From positions 1-29,376 of IMG/VR virus record IMGVR_UViG_3300027969_000323: a DNA stretch of 29,376 bases, one strand, 5' to 3'. The notes below the pieces were generated by a model. It worked only from the letters and a program-made list of their open reading frames with translations, made no database searches and was not told the origin of the DNA. The DNA comes from a virus. The translations under genes were made by a program, and so were the position numbers. Positions 5,726 to 11,629 of the stretch are shown here, piece after piece. The first letter of the stretch is position 1; each line of letters opens with the position of its first letter.

Positions 5726-6495
5726 GCTTCCACCTTTTCTGTAGTTTCCAATAATACACTATGGGTCTGACATTCTTTCATAGCCTCTTCATCTTGCCAA
5801 GAACCTTGGTTGCATTCTGAGCAAAATTCACCACAGTCATCTTCACAATAATCTAATGTATTAAATGACTGACATGCATAGCAGCGATTCTCATATTCTA
5901 GAATCTCCTTGACATCACCACGGACAATTTCATATTCCCCACCCCAACCTGTTTCTTCTTCATACTCTAATGTGAGCAGGCAGTTCGGAACAAGATTAGA
6001 TAGTTTAGTTAAGATAGTTACAGCAGGTGACCAAGCAGTTTCATATTTGTAGACAAGCCAATTGTCATCACCTTCTGACTTATATTCAATTAGTTCTGTT
6101 TCAGGATATTTATCATCATCTGATACAGCCACATCCCATTTGGTTCCCCAATTAGTATTATTCCATGAATACCAATCCTTCTGAGTTTTAGCATGGGCAA
6201 CCTCTTGTGCAAACCAATTAGGGTCTTTCATGTCTGCACCTGAACGTGTAGGCTGGCAGGCATATTCCTCATCAGTAATACCTTCATCTTTATATGAGTG
6301 GATATTAAAGAAAGCAAAGACAGGATTAGAATAAGTTACTTCTTTAATTTTGGTGGGGAAACCCATAGATGAAATATCACCCATACCATGAGTCTCAATA
6401 GCCAATGTAAAAGGCTTATTCAATCTATCTTTAATCATATCTATCTCAGACTTAGGTCCTTGAATAGTTAATGTGTTATAACACCAATTTGGCAT
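5722..6495 (-). CDS. Api92-like phage protein with C-terminal zinc-finger region
   Basis: A 257-residue protein beginning MPNWCYNTLTIQGP, the hallmark N-terminus of the phage Api92-like (ferredoxin-like) family. Family members share a Trp-rich domain around residues 60-190, seen here as NTNWGTKWDVAV and YETAWSPAV. The C-terminal 55 residues add six cysteines (C205, C208, C217, C221, C225, C228), which would bind one or two Zn2+. The start at 6495 follows CAACGAAAGG; upstream in-frame codons belong to promoter P2. The molecular role of the family is unknown. Neighbours downstream are co-transcribed with 1-4 nt overlaps. Confidence 0.75.
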   Translation of the reverse strand: MPNWCYNTLTIQGPKSEIDMIKDRLNKPFTLAIETHGMGDISSMGFPTKIKEVTYSNPVFAFFNIHSYKDEGITDEEYACQPTRSGADMKDPNWFAQEVAHAKTQKDWYSWNNTNWGTKWDVAVSDDDKYPETELIEYKSEGDDNWLVYKYETAWSPAVTILTKLSNLVPNCLLTLEYEEETGWGGEYEIVRGDVKEILEYENRCYACQSFNTLDYCEDDCGEFCSECNQGSWQDEEAMKECQTHSVLLETTEKVEA

Positions 6496-6522
6496 TTTAT
6501 ATCCTTTCGTTGATATAAGAGA

Positions 6523-6578
6523 ATTATACATTGGACCACTGACAAATGGAATAGATTTCCCCTGTGTTCTACACCACA
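6523..6578 (-). promoter_or_regulatory. promoter P2 (TGTCAG-N10-TATAAT) with a weak CRP-type box
   Basis: On the minus strand TGTCAG (6544-6539), 10 bp, TATAAT (6528-6523). At 6563-6578 lies TGTGT-N6-CCACA (8 of 10 consensus positions), centred 54.5 bp upstream of the inferred start. CAACGAAAGG follows in the leader before the ATG at 6495. Confidence 0.7.
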
Positions 6579-6603
6579 TCTGATCGCTGCCGATCTCAAA
6601 TTG

Positions 6604-6638
6604 TGGAATTTTCAGGGTTTTTACTTGACATCCGTAAA
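6604..6638. repeat. intergenic repeat copy C
   Basis: GGAATTTTCAGGGTTTTT followed about 10 bases later by TCCGTAAAAC. It keeps the CAGGGTT...CGTAA core but lacks DnaA-box-like flanks. It sits between promoter P2 and the terminator of the predicted small RNA. Confidence 0.6.
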
Positions 6639-6669
6639 ACAAATATGTTACCCTCAGTCTTTTGTGGGC

Positions 6670-6698
6670 AAAAAAAATGCCCCCCGTTTTCACGGGGG
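6670..6698 (-). terminator. strong intrinsic terminator
   Basis: CCCCCG (6681-6686) pairs with CGGGGG (6693-6698); the minus-strand product continues as GCATTTTTTTT. It ends the predicted small RNA and isolates promoter P2 from upstream transcription. Confidence 0.85.
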
Positions 6699-6787
6699 AG
6701 CTAATGATAAGGCTGCCTGGATCTCCAACGAAAGGAATAGATCCGCTTTACTTAGCGACTTGCGGGACACGCTTAACTAGCCGCACC
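6670..6787 (-). ncRNA. candidate small RNA with an anti-ribosome-binding-site loop
   Basis: This gene-free stretch encodes, on the minus strand, an ordered set of structures. UGCGG...CCGCA forms a 5' stem. GGAUCU-AUUCCUUUCGUUGG-AGAUCC forms a perfect 6-bp stem with a 14-nt loop (6719-6744). A GC-rich terminator with eight T's follows (6670-6698). The loop contains CCUUUCGUUG, the exact complement of the start-associated sequence CAACGAAAGG found upstream of many genes transcribed from the same strand. Its promoter is not clear: a TATGAT at 6798-6793 lacks a convincing -35, and processing from the upstream operon is possible. No ATG follows the plus-strand copy closely, so it is not simply a ribosome site for a divergent gene. 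Confidence 0.55.
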
Positions 6788-6800
6788 ATATCATATTCTT

Positions 6801-6825
6801 CTATTAAAACCAGGACCGTAGTCCT
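6801..6825 (-). terminator. short hairpin with T tract after the gene 6833-7207
   Basis: AGGAC-(4 nt)-GTCCT at 6812-6825; on the minus strand it is followed by GGTTTTAATAG. It is a weak terminator or attenuator, so some transcripts may read on into the predicted small RNA. Confidence 0.5.
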
Positions 6826-6832
6826 AGATTAA

Positions 6833-7207
6833 TTATACCATAGCAGGCTCTTCTAGTTGACTGTATTTATTTACAAATACATCCAGCGAAGTTTCAAATA
6901 CAATTGTCTGCAGGTCTTCTTCAAACAATGTAAACGTTGCCTTGTTCCAGTCGATTACTGGTACCTTGTGCTCGTTGTCAGCCAATTCATTTATTGTAAT
7001 GCCCCAACCTGTTTCGCTAGGCCATTCATCATTAATCAATTGACTAATAGCAATACGTGTTGCATATGATTCATCGGTCCACCTAGGACGTGCATGCTCT
7101 ACAGCATTTGCTAAATTCTCAAGCATGCGATGTCCAGCCCAGTGTCCATACAAGTACACAGTATCGCCCTTGCGGTCTCTGAATCCGAAGTTTGCTCTAT
7201 CTCCCAT
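6833..7207 (-). CDS. conserved small phage protein (MGDRANFGF type), 124 aa
   Basis: It begins MGDRANFGFRDRKGDTVYLYGHWAGH, a pattern I associate with small conserved proteins of actinobacteriophages of unknown function. A central helical region (LENLANAVEHARPRW) and an acidic beta-rich C-terminal half follow. AAAGGCGG precedes the ATG, which lies two bases after the previous stop. It is the last gene of the operon from promoters P3/P4. Confidence 0.6.
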   Translation of the reverse strand: MGDRANFGFRDRKGDTVYLYGHWAGHRMLENLANAVEHARPRWTDESYATRIAISQLINDEWPSETGWGITINELADNEHKVPVIDWNKATFTLFEEDLQTIVFETSLDVFVNKYSQLEEPAMV

Positions 7208-7208
7208 T

Positions 7209-7391
7209 TTATTCCGCCTTTGTTAGTTCTTGCTCGTAGTTGAGTAATTGTACCATTTCATGGGCCCAGTCCACAAGAGACTCGCCCTGTGCATTTTTGT
7301 GATGTCCACAAAAATAAAGTGACATTGCATCTTTCTTTGCTTCCCACATAGCTTGGGCTGCACATTGATCACACTTAAGCCATTCAGCCAT
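7209..7391 (-). CDS. DUF7455-like zinc-binding protein, 60 aa
   Basis: Cysteines C7/C10 (CDQCAAQA) and the motif YFCGHH (C28, H30, H31) match the DUF7455 family of actinobacteria and their phages, in which CxxC plus CGHH binds one Zn2+. The function of the family is not known. The ATG at 7391 is preferred; a GTG at 7394 is in frame. It overlaps the stop of the gene upstream. Confidence 0.7.
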   Translation of the reverse strand: MAEWLKCDQCAAQAMWEAKKDAMSLYFCGHHKNAQGESLVDWAHEMVQLLNYEQELTKAE

Positions 7392-7537
7392 CACAGGTTT
7401 CCACCCTCAATCATTTCAGAAAGACGGTCAAGAATCCAAGAGTCGATGTCAGCAATATCAATCTCTGCTAACTTCTCCATAATCTCTTCACGAGCAAACT
7501 TATACCCGTCATCAAATCCATCTTTATAGTCTGACAT
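7391..7537 (-). CDS. small conserved phage protein (DGYKFARE type), 48 aa
   Basis: MSDYKDGFDDGYKFAREE begins an amphipathic helical protein that continues with IDSWILDRLSEMIEGG. This pattern resembles small conserved phage proteins of unknown role. AAGGAG lies seven bases before the ATG, and the start overlaps the previous TAA (TAATG). It is one of five co-directional genes in the P3/P4 operon. Confidence 0.65.
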   Translation of the reverse strand: MSDYKDGFDDGYKFAREEIMEKLAEIDIADIDSWILDRLSEMIEGGNL

Positions 7538-7749
7538 TATTTCTCCTTGTATCCTGTTGACTCTTTATCTGACCAGTAAGATTCAGTTAAACCATACTTA
7601 TCACGAATGCGACTTACCTTCTCAATACTACCAGTTCCAATATTGAAAGTCAATGGTCCGCATTGTTCAGGGTCTAATCCAATTAACTCAGCATCCCAGA
7701 TAGCCCTTGCATAGGCTACCTGAGATGGAGCAGTAAGTTCAAAATACAT
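7537..7749 (-). CDS. protein of unknown function, 70 aa
   Basis: A mixed helix/strand protein (VAYARAIWDAELIGLD, then CGPLTFNIGTGSIEKVSRIRDKYG). The ATG at 7749 is chosen over one at 7755 because AGGGA sits six bases before it and it overlaps the upstream TAA. No family is recognised. Confidence 0.55.
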   Translation of the reverse strand: MYFELTAPSQVAYARAIWDAELIGLDPEQCGPLTFNIGTGSIEKVSRIRDKYGLTESYWSDKESTGYKEK

Positions 7750-8192
7750 TAGCATTCCCTAACGTGACATACTTCTTGGTCAGCAATTTCAATACGACCT
7801 GATTGTGAATCAACATAAAGATTATCTGTAATTTCATCTTCGATGTCGTAGTCTTCAAGTAAATCTAATTCAATAGTTCCGCTAACTTCGATAGTTGCAG
7901 TCCACTCAACTGTTCGAGTAAGTTCGATACCTAGCGCTTCAGCAATTGAACGAAGTGTATCTTGGTCTGAAGAATCAGCATATGCCTCGGCAATGATATC
8001 TTTAGCAGTGTTAATTTTATCTTGAAGAACATTGTTTTGCTTTTGTGCTTGACGTCCGTTATGCAAATCCCACTCAAGAGATGTTATCTTTGATGTTGCA
8101 TATTCAGCATCAGAGTAGCCACGAATTACTTTGTATGTAACTACTAGGTCTGAGTTGTATGATGCAGGCACTTCGTTGATTGTTGTTTCCAT
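7749..8192 (-). CDS. acidic protein of unknown function, short form, 147 aa
   Basis: The start at 8192 is preceded by CAACGAAAGAGG and by promoter P3. The protein has a helical middle part (WDLHNGRQAQKQNNVLQDKINTAKDIIAEAY) and an acidic beta-rich C-terminal part (ELDLLEDYDIEDEITDNLYV) that ends in CHVREC. The same frame is open upstream to a second start at 8384, which gives a longer form. The function is unknown. Confidence 0.6.
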   Translation of the reverse strand: METTINEVPASYNSDLVVTYKVIRGYSDAEYATSKITSLEWDLHNGRQAQKQNNVLQDKINTAKDIIAEAYADSSDQDTLRSIAEALGIELTRTVEWTATIEVSGTIELDLLEDYDIEDEITDNLYVDSQSGRIEIADQEVCHVREC

Positions 8193-8384
8193 TTTTTCCT
8201 CTTTCGTTGTTGTTGAAGGTGTAATTGTAGCATCGACCACTGACAATAAGATGCAATCCGTACCGCATCTGCATGTGAGGTCCATCACACCTGCTGGCCA
8301 TCCGTAGCCATCTTTGAATGTATATTCAATTAATGCATCGCAGTCACCAGGACATATCCAAGTGTACTTCTGATAGTTGGTCAT
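7749..8384 (-). CDS. long form of the same protein with N-terminal zinc-binding domain, 211 aa
   Basis: In frame with the gene at 7749-8192 and without a stop between them. The extra 64 residues hold WICPGDCDALIEYTFKDGYG and DLTCRCGTDC (C11, C15, C38, C40, C44), a likely Zn-binding unit. The ATG at 8384 lies six bases after the TACAAT of promoter P4, so this mRNA would be leaderless. Promoter P3 and its operator are embedded in the codons of the extension. Alternatively the N-terminal unit may be a separate ancestral gene that lost its stop codon. Confidence 0.45.
   Translation of the reverse strand: MTNYQKYTWICPGDCDALIEYTFKDGYGWPAGVMDLTCRCGTDCILLSVVDATITPSTTTKEEKMETTINEVPASYNSDLVVTYKVIRGYSDAEYATSKITSLEWDLHNGRQAQKQNNVLQDKINTAKDIIAEAYADSSDQDTLRSIAEALGIELTRTVEWTATIEVSGTIELDLLEDYDIEDEITDNLYVDSQSGRIEIADQEVCHVREC
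8224..8289 (-). promoter_or_regulatory. promoter P3 with a perfect CRP/GlxR-type operator
   Basis: On the minus strand TGTCAG (8245-8240), 10 bp, TACAAT (8229-8224). The operator TGTGA-GGTCCA-TCACA lies at 8274-8289, centred 64.5 bp upstream of the inferred start, and falls inside codons of the long form. The leader carries CAACGAAAGAGG. Confidence 0.75.
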
Positions 8385-8390
8385 GCGAGT

Positions 8391-8465
8391 ATTGTACAGT
8401 ACCACACTGACATTTACAATAGAATTCCAGGGTTATTTTTAGCTCTTCGTATGATAAGGATCACA
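8391..8465 (-). promoter_or_regulatory. promoter P4, leaderless, with a CRP-type operator
   Basis: On the minus strand TGTCAG (8412-8407), 10 bp, TACAAT (8396-8391), six bases, then ATG at 8384. TATGA-N6-TCACA (9 of 10) at 8450-8465 is centred 73.5 bp upstream of the inferred start. Confidence 0.65.
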
Positions 8466-8516
8466 CCCGCATATATGGGGGCCGTGCATATTTATTCAAA
8501 GTTTTGCATATTTATT
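8421..8516. repeat. intergenic repeat copy D plus paired TGCATATTTATT
   Basis: GAATTCCAGGGTTATT, then TTCGTATGAT, the CRP-type box, a CCCGCATATATGGGGG hairpin, and two TGCATATTTATT units at 8485 and 8505, exactly 20 bp apart. It lies between promoter P4 and the tRNA-Asp gene. Confidence 0.6.
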
Positions 8517-8522
8517 TACTAG

Positions 8523-8596
8523 CGATCCCTACGAGACTTGAACTCGCAACCTCTACCGTGACAGGGTAGCGCTCTAACCAATTGAGCTAAGAGATC
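8523..8596 (-). tRNA. tRNA-Asp (anticodon GTC)
   Basis: A complete cloverleaf on the minus strand. Acceptor GATCTCT pairs with AGGGATC; T8 and A9 are present; D-stem GCTC/GAGC; anticodon stem CTACC/GGTAG with loop CTGTCAC, giving anticodon GTC. The variable loop is AGGTT and the T-stem GCGAG/CTCGT encloses TTCAAGT. The discriminator is G73, as expected for Asp. The CCA end is not encoded. The 5' end is at 8596. Confidence 0.92.
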
Positions 8597-8635
8597 GTGT
8601 TGAGCAGTTTTAAATCTTGCTCAGGATTTTTTTAT

Positions 8636-9640
8636 TTAGAAAGTTGCAACCATTCGATACAACTTATTTTTTTCTGCGGTTAGAACTGGGTCGAAACCAG
8701 ATGCACCCGCCATAAGAGTTTCACCATTACCGCGACCAGAACGATAATAATCAAGGCGCTCAGTAAGTGCATTAAACGCACCCCACTTTGTTCCCTTGAT
8801 TGTAGCGTTAGTTGGTGAGTTATGATAAAGGTCATCAAGAAGAACGACTTTGTTTTCCCACTTCTTAATTGCGCCCTTAGCATCTTTTTCAGGCTTTGGA
8901 TAAATTGTCTGAATCAACTTTGAGAATTCAGCATCAGTAATTGCTTGAGAATAAAGTGCTTTTGCTTGAACTTCGAATTCATCGAAATATCCAAGAGCAA
9001 GCCCAAGAGTTTCACGAGCAACTTGAATTCGTCCTTCAACAGATTGTGTGTGACGAATTTTGAAAGATTGCTTTGCATTACGCATTGCAAGATTCAATGT
9101 GTTTTGGCAAACAACACGAACAGGTGTAACCGCTGCTTGAACAGCAACAGAACCATCGTGAGATGTCCAAACAATTAGATAAAGTTTTGTTTCGTCATTA
9201 GCGCCTTGAGGGTCAAGAACCATTGTGCGGGGAATATCTACAGTTCCAAACACAACTTTGCCCTTTTTCAATGAGCCAGCGGATTCCCAACGGCAATCTG
9301 CATTGGCATCGTGAATTGCATCAGCAAACGCAAACAATTCTTCATTTTGCACAGGCTTATAACGCTTTCCAACAGTAGCGAGAACATCAGTTTCGCCATT
9401 GAAAGGGTTGTCACGAATGACAAGAGATGCGTTAGAAACATCATTCCAAGATTCTGAAATGTGGTCAGTTAGTGGAGATAAGCGAACATTCCAATTTGCT
9501 AACTTTGCTTCTTCAAGCATTGTTGAGGTTGTAACTTCCTCATCTTGTGAGAAGATACGATTTGCAAGGTTGTGCCAAGCAGGTGCGCCACGAAGAGCAA
9601 ACGCAACTTCGCTGCCATTAGTTTCTAGGTTGTGAGCCAT
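8636..9640 (-). CDS. DUF932 family phage/plasmid protein
   Basis: A 334-residue protein of the DUF932 (phage/plasmid-like TIGR03299) family. Family-type segments include AHNLE near the start, RGAPAWHNL (17-25), ATVGKRYKPVQNEELFAFAD, a WTSHDGSVAVQAAVTPVRVVCQNTL segment around the middle, and KWGAFNALTERLDYY near the C-terminus. Its biochemical function is unknown; it is common in phages and conjugative plasmids. The start at 9640 follows TCGAAAGGAAATAAAT; in-frame codons further upstream translate promoter P5 (MSVPP) and are not part of the protein. It is preceded by a long intergenic region and forms a single-gene unit. Confidence 0.85.
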   Translation of the reverse strand: MAHNLETNGSEVAFALRGAPAWHNLANRIFSQDEEVTTSTMLEEAKLANWNVRLSPLTDHISESWNDVSNASLVIRDNPFNGETDVLATVGKRYKPVQNEELFAFADAIHDANADCRWESAGSLKKGKVVFGTVDIPRTMVLDPQGANDETKLYLIVWTSHDGSVAVQAAVTPVRVVCQNTLNLAMRNAKQSFKIRHTQSVEGRIQVARETLGLALGYFDEFEVQAKALYSQAITDAEFSKLIQTIYPKPEKDAKGAIKKWENKVVLLDDLYHNSPTNATIKGTKWGAFNALTERLDYYRSGRGNGETLMAGASGFDPVLTAEKNKLYRMVATF

Positions 9641-9671
9641 ATTTATTTCCTTTCGATTGGTTGATTGTGCA

Positions 9672-9747
9672 ATTATAACAGGTGGCACTGACATTGTCTA
9701 GATTAGTTAGTCATTTGTCCGATTTGATCCGTGTGAGTAATCTCACA
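9672..9747 (-). promoter_or_regulatory. promoter P5 with a perfect CRP/GlxR-type operator
   Basis: On the minus strand TGTCAG (9693-9688), 10 bp, TATAAT (9677-9672). TGTGA-GTAATC-TCACA at 9732-9747 is centred 74.5 bp upstream of the inferred start. It drives the DUF932 gene. Confidence 0.75.
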
Positions 9748-9807
9748 AATTTTCAGGGTTTTCCACAGATGATCGTAAGCCTGTGGATAACCCCGCACAT
9801 GTGCGGG
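9748..9807. repeat. intergenic repeat copy E with inverted DnaA-box pair and terminator palindrome
   Basis: AATTTTCAGGG is followed by TTTTCCACA (9759-9767), a 14-bp gap containing CGTAAG, and TGTGGATAA (9782-9790) in the opposite orientation. Then comes the perfect 16-bp palindrome CCCGCACATGTGCGGG (9792-9807), a likely terminator for the gene ending at 9838. Confidence 0.75.
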
Positions 9808-9837
9808 CTTGCCCGCAGCTTCACAGCTGGGATCGGC

Positions 9838-10101
9838 TTACGCCAACCCCAACTGCTTTGCTGTGTCTTGTTTTAAGTTGAGATTATATTTATTTACTGT
9901 TTGCTCATCAAGGAACATTGCTGTTGTTTTCTTTTTCTTTACATTATCAAAAACATAAGCATTTACTTTTCCGCTAAACTTGCGGAGGTTAGAATAAACT
10001 AATTCAGTTAGGTATTCTTTATCTACACCCTGCTCTGAATAAATAGTTACATCATTGAGTTTGTTTGCGTCATAGATTTCTACTCTAAAACGATTTGCCA
10101 T
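9838..10101 (-). CDS. protein of unknown function, 87 aa
   Basis: A small mixed alpha/beta protein (FRVEIYDANKLNDVTIYSEQ at the N-terminus, a KKKK patch in the middle, a helical C-terminus LKQDTAKQLG). The ATG follows AAAGGCAACAAA. It is separated from the upstream gene by two RNA hairpins, so its expression may be set by partial termination. No domain is recognised. Confidence 0.55.
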   Translation of the reverse strand: MANRFRVEIYDANKLNDVTIYSEQGVDKEYLTELVYSNLRKFSGKVNAYVFDNVKKKKTTAMFLDEQTVNKYNLNLKQDTAKQLGLA

Positions 10102-10123
10102 TTTGTTGCCTTTGTTAGTAGGA

Positions 10124-10158
10124 ACACCCGAAGGTGTGAGCAGTTTGGCGACTTGCTC
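10124..10158 (-). promoter_or_regulatory. two intercistronic hairpins
   Basis: On the minus strand GAGCA...TGCTC (10158-10138) is followed by ACACC-TTCG-GGTGT (10137-10124). The latter has a stable cUUCGg tetraloop. No T tract follows, so attenuation or mRNA-end protection is more likely than full termination. Confidence 0.5.
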
Positions 10159-10173
10159 AGGTCGTTGGATTAG

Positions 10174-10590
10174 TTAGAGATACTTAGCAATTTGCTTCAT
10201 TGTAGAAGCATTTACTGTTTCCTCATCTGTCATCTTGAGAATTGTGAGAGCATTTGTGATGTCCTCTTTCATCTCACGATAAGTGTGTTGATGAATAATC
10301 TCGAAGTCTTTTTCAGGTTCAGTAGGGAAATCGCTTTCCTTTGTGATGATGTCAAAATCAACATTGAGAGAGTTATTCCAAGAACGATAGTTTGTTCTGA
10401 TGTTTTCAGCCTTTGAGAAGTGGTCAATAGCCCACTTGCCAATTTCCTTCTGCCACTTTTCACGGGCTTTCTGATACTTGGCTTCATTTGCTGATTGAGA
10501 AGTGTAATCCTTCTCTAGTTGTGCTAGGCGAGTTTCTAGTGCCTTGATTACCTTTGGTGTTGCCACCTTTACTGTGATTGCTCTGCTCAT
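10174..10590 (-). CDS. coiled-coil phage protein of unknown function, 138 aa
   Basis: It begins MSRAITVKVATPKVIKALETRL, followed by a Lys/Glu/Ala-rich helical stretch (residues 18-60) that would form a coiled coil, then a mixed part and a helical C-terminus (EDITNALTILKM). The start pattern resembles small conserved actinophage proteins, but no function is known. CAACGAAAGG lies before the ATG and promoter P6 drives it. Confidence 0.6.
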   Translation of the reverse strand: MSRAITVKVATPKVIKALETRLAQLEKDYTSQSANEAKYQKAREKWQKEIGKWAIDHFSKAENIRTNYRSWNNSLNVDFDIITKESDFPTEPEKDFEIIHQHTYREMKEDITNALTILKMTDEETVNASTMKQIAKYL

Positions 10591-10628
10591 TTGTTATTAC
10601 CTTTCGTTGGTTGGTTGTTGTTATGAGT

Positions 10629-10660
10629 ATTATAGCAGGGGGGTCTGACAACCCCCCTGC
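10629..10660 (-). promoter_or_regulatory. promoter P6 embedded in a terminator hairpin
   Basis: On the minus strand TGTCAG (10650-10645), 10 bp, TATAAT (10634-10629). A perfect 9-bp stem, GCAGGGGGG (10635-10643) with CCCCCCTGC (10652-10660), places TGTCAG in the hairpin loop and the -10 box right after the stem. The hairpin starts seven bases after the upstream gene's stop. Confidence 0.7.
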
Positions 10661-10666
10661 CCTGAA

Positions 10667-10849
10667 CTATGCGCCTACTAGGGCAGAGTCGCTAACTGTT
10701 GTCCAACGAGTTTCCTTTGTTGGCATTTCTAGTAGCACTCGCACCGAGCCAGATGCGTTAGGAATAATCTCTTTGATTACTCCTGTCTTTTTTGACTTTA
10801 GGGTGGTGAATAAATCGCCAACCTTGTAAGTGTATCCATTTACTGTCAT
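10667..10849 (-). CDS. small basic protein of unknown function, 60 aa
   Basis: A beta-rich small protein (MTVNGYTYKVGDLFTTLKSKKTGVIKEI...) with the feel of an SH3-like or KOW-type barrel: GDLFTTLKSKKTGVIKEIIP resembles the turn-rich motif in such domains. This is a weak impression only. The start at 10849 follows GAAAGGAAG. In-frame codons further upstream translate promoter P7 (MSDPYATILTYKKGSK) and are excluded. Confidence 0.55.
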   Translation of the reverse strand: MTVNGYTYKVGDLFTTLKSKKTGVIKEIIPNASGSVRVLLEMPTKETRWTTVSDSALVGA

Positions 10850-10874
10850 TTTGCTTCCTTTCTTGTAGGTGAGT

Positions 10875-10930
10875 ATTGTAGCATAGGGGTCTGACATTTA
10901 TCAAGCCCCTATCGTGTGATAAAAATCACA
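10875..10930 (-). promoter_or_regulatory. promoter P7 in a terminator hairpin, with a perfect CRP/GlxR-type operator
   Basis: On the minus strand TGTCAG (10896-10891), 10 bp, TACAAT (10880-10875). ATAGGGG (10883-10889) pairs with CCCCTAT (10906-10912), so the box again lies in a hairpin loop. TGTGA-TAAAAA-TCACA at 10915-10930 is centred 54.5 bp upstream of the inferred start and overlaps the stop of the upstream gene. Confidence 0.75.
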
Positions 10931-11195
10931 ATTCTTCTTGTGGTAGCCAAGCGTCTAGGTGGTGGGCATCTACGATTGCAGACGCAGGGCAGGAAGTTTT
11001 ACCTCGCCAAGAGATACCTTCAGGCAAGTTAATCTCACGATCAAAATCTTCTTCATAGTATGCGTCAATAGCATCTATGCAAGGTTGCACCATAGAGACG
11101 GGAACGGGTGGATAGTGATTACCTTGCAAGTGATAAGCAAGTCCAGCTTCGAGTGATAAATCTTCTTCAAGTGCTAACGCTGTTGTGTATCCCAT
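10926..11195 (-). CDS. conserved phage protein (GNHYPPVP type), 89 aa
   Basis: The pattern LAYHLQGNHYPPVPVSMVQ, then a Cys, then LPEGISWRG and AIVDAHHLDAWL is one I have seen in small actinobacteriophage proteins without known function. The paired HH near the end and the Cys could bind metal, which is inference. The ATG overlaps the preceding TAA, in the operon of promoter P8. Confidence 0.6.
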   Translation of the reverse strand: MGYTTALALEEDLSLEAGLAYHLQGNHYPPVPVSMVQPCIDAIDAYYEEDFDREINLPEGISWRGKTSCPASAIVDAHHLDAWLPQEEL

Positions 11196-11419
11196 TAGTT
11201 ATTCTCCTTAATTGTTAATTCTGCCCAATAGTTATTTTCATTTGCAACTGTAAGTGTGTTAGACATAGCAAGAGCGTGTGCTGTTGCACCCTTACACATT
11301 TCTGTAATTAAACTTGTATCCATAGTTAGCAGGCGTGGCAATAAACTTGCAGGAATTTTATCCAAGTCAATTACTGCCTCGAACTCGATAGTGTGTGGAA
11401 CTTTCATTAGATTAGACAT
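11195..11419 (-). CDS. protein of unknown function, 74 aa
   Basis: A small soluble protein (VPHTIEFEAVIDLDKIPASLLPRLL, then a helical middle, then ENNYWAELTIKE). CCAACGAAAGG precedes the ATG, with promoter P8 upstream. It is the first gene of a two-gene operon. No family is recognised. Confidence 0.6.
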   Translation of the reverse strand: MSNLMKVPHTIEFEAVIDLDKIPASLLPRLLTMDTSLITEMCKGATAHALAMSNTLTVANENNYWAELTIKENN

Positions 11420-11448
11420 AACTTACCTTTCGTTGGTTGAATAAGAGT

Positions 11449-11519
11449 ATTGTAGCGTAAGCCACTGACATTTCCTAATCTATCCTCGGCGTGTCGCAGC
11501 TTTTGTGATATTTCTCACA
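11449..11519 (-). promoter_or_regulatory. promoter P8 with a perfect CRP/GlxR-type operator
   Basis: On the minus strand TGTCAG (11470-11465), 10 bp, TACAAT (11454-11449). TGTGA-TATTTC-TCACA at 11504-11519 is centred 69.5 bp upstream of the inferred start, the only one of the ten boxes that is half a helical turn out of phase. Confidence 0.7.
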
Positions 11520-11612
11520 ATTTCCAGGGTCTGTGGATAAGTTACGTAAGCCTGTGGATAACCGCCCACAAAGATGGGGGCAGCGGTCCCCTTTTGTCAA
11601 GGGGACACGCCG
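11519..11612. repeat. intergenic repeat copy F with tandem DnaA-box-like sites
   Basis: AATTTCCAGGG, then TGTGGATAA at 11532-11540 and 11553-11561 (same orientation, 21 bp centre to centre, CGTAAG between), then a GC-rich hairpin, then the stem GTCCCCTT/AAGGGGAC (11586-11606). GGCGTGTCGC at about 11489 and GACACGCCG at about 11604 flank the copy as inverted repeats. Confidence 0.7.
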
Positions 11613-11629
11613 ATAGGTTACCAGCCTAT

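Noticed and set aside
6719-6744. CCAACGAAAGGAAT read as a plus-strand ribosome binding site
   Set aside because: No start codon or usable plus-strand frame follows within a suitable distance; the minus-strand hairpin and terminator explain the sequence better.
8110-8301. Alternative 63-aa frame over the nested promoter region on the minus strand
   Set aside because: It lacks a ribosome site and conserved motifs and lies over the frame that carries the Cys motif and the 8192 start.
8636-9694. Longer N-terminus MSVPP... for the DUF932 gene, and MSD/MSV starts at 10897, 12785 and others
   Set aside because: These codons are the translation of the ATGTCAG promoter box; a proper ribosome site and start follow 40-60 bases downstream.
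9748-9790. DnaA boxes as proof of a replication origin at 9.75 kb
   Set aside because: Similar box pairs occur at two other gaps and no single AT-rich unwinding region accompanies them, so they are reported as a dispersed element only.
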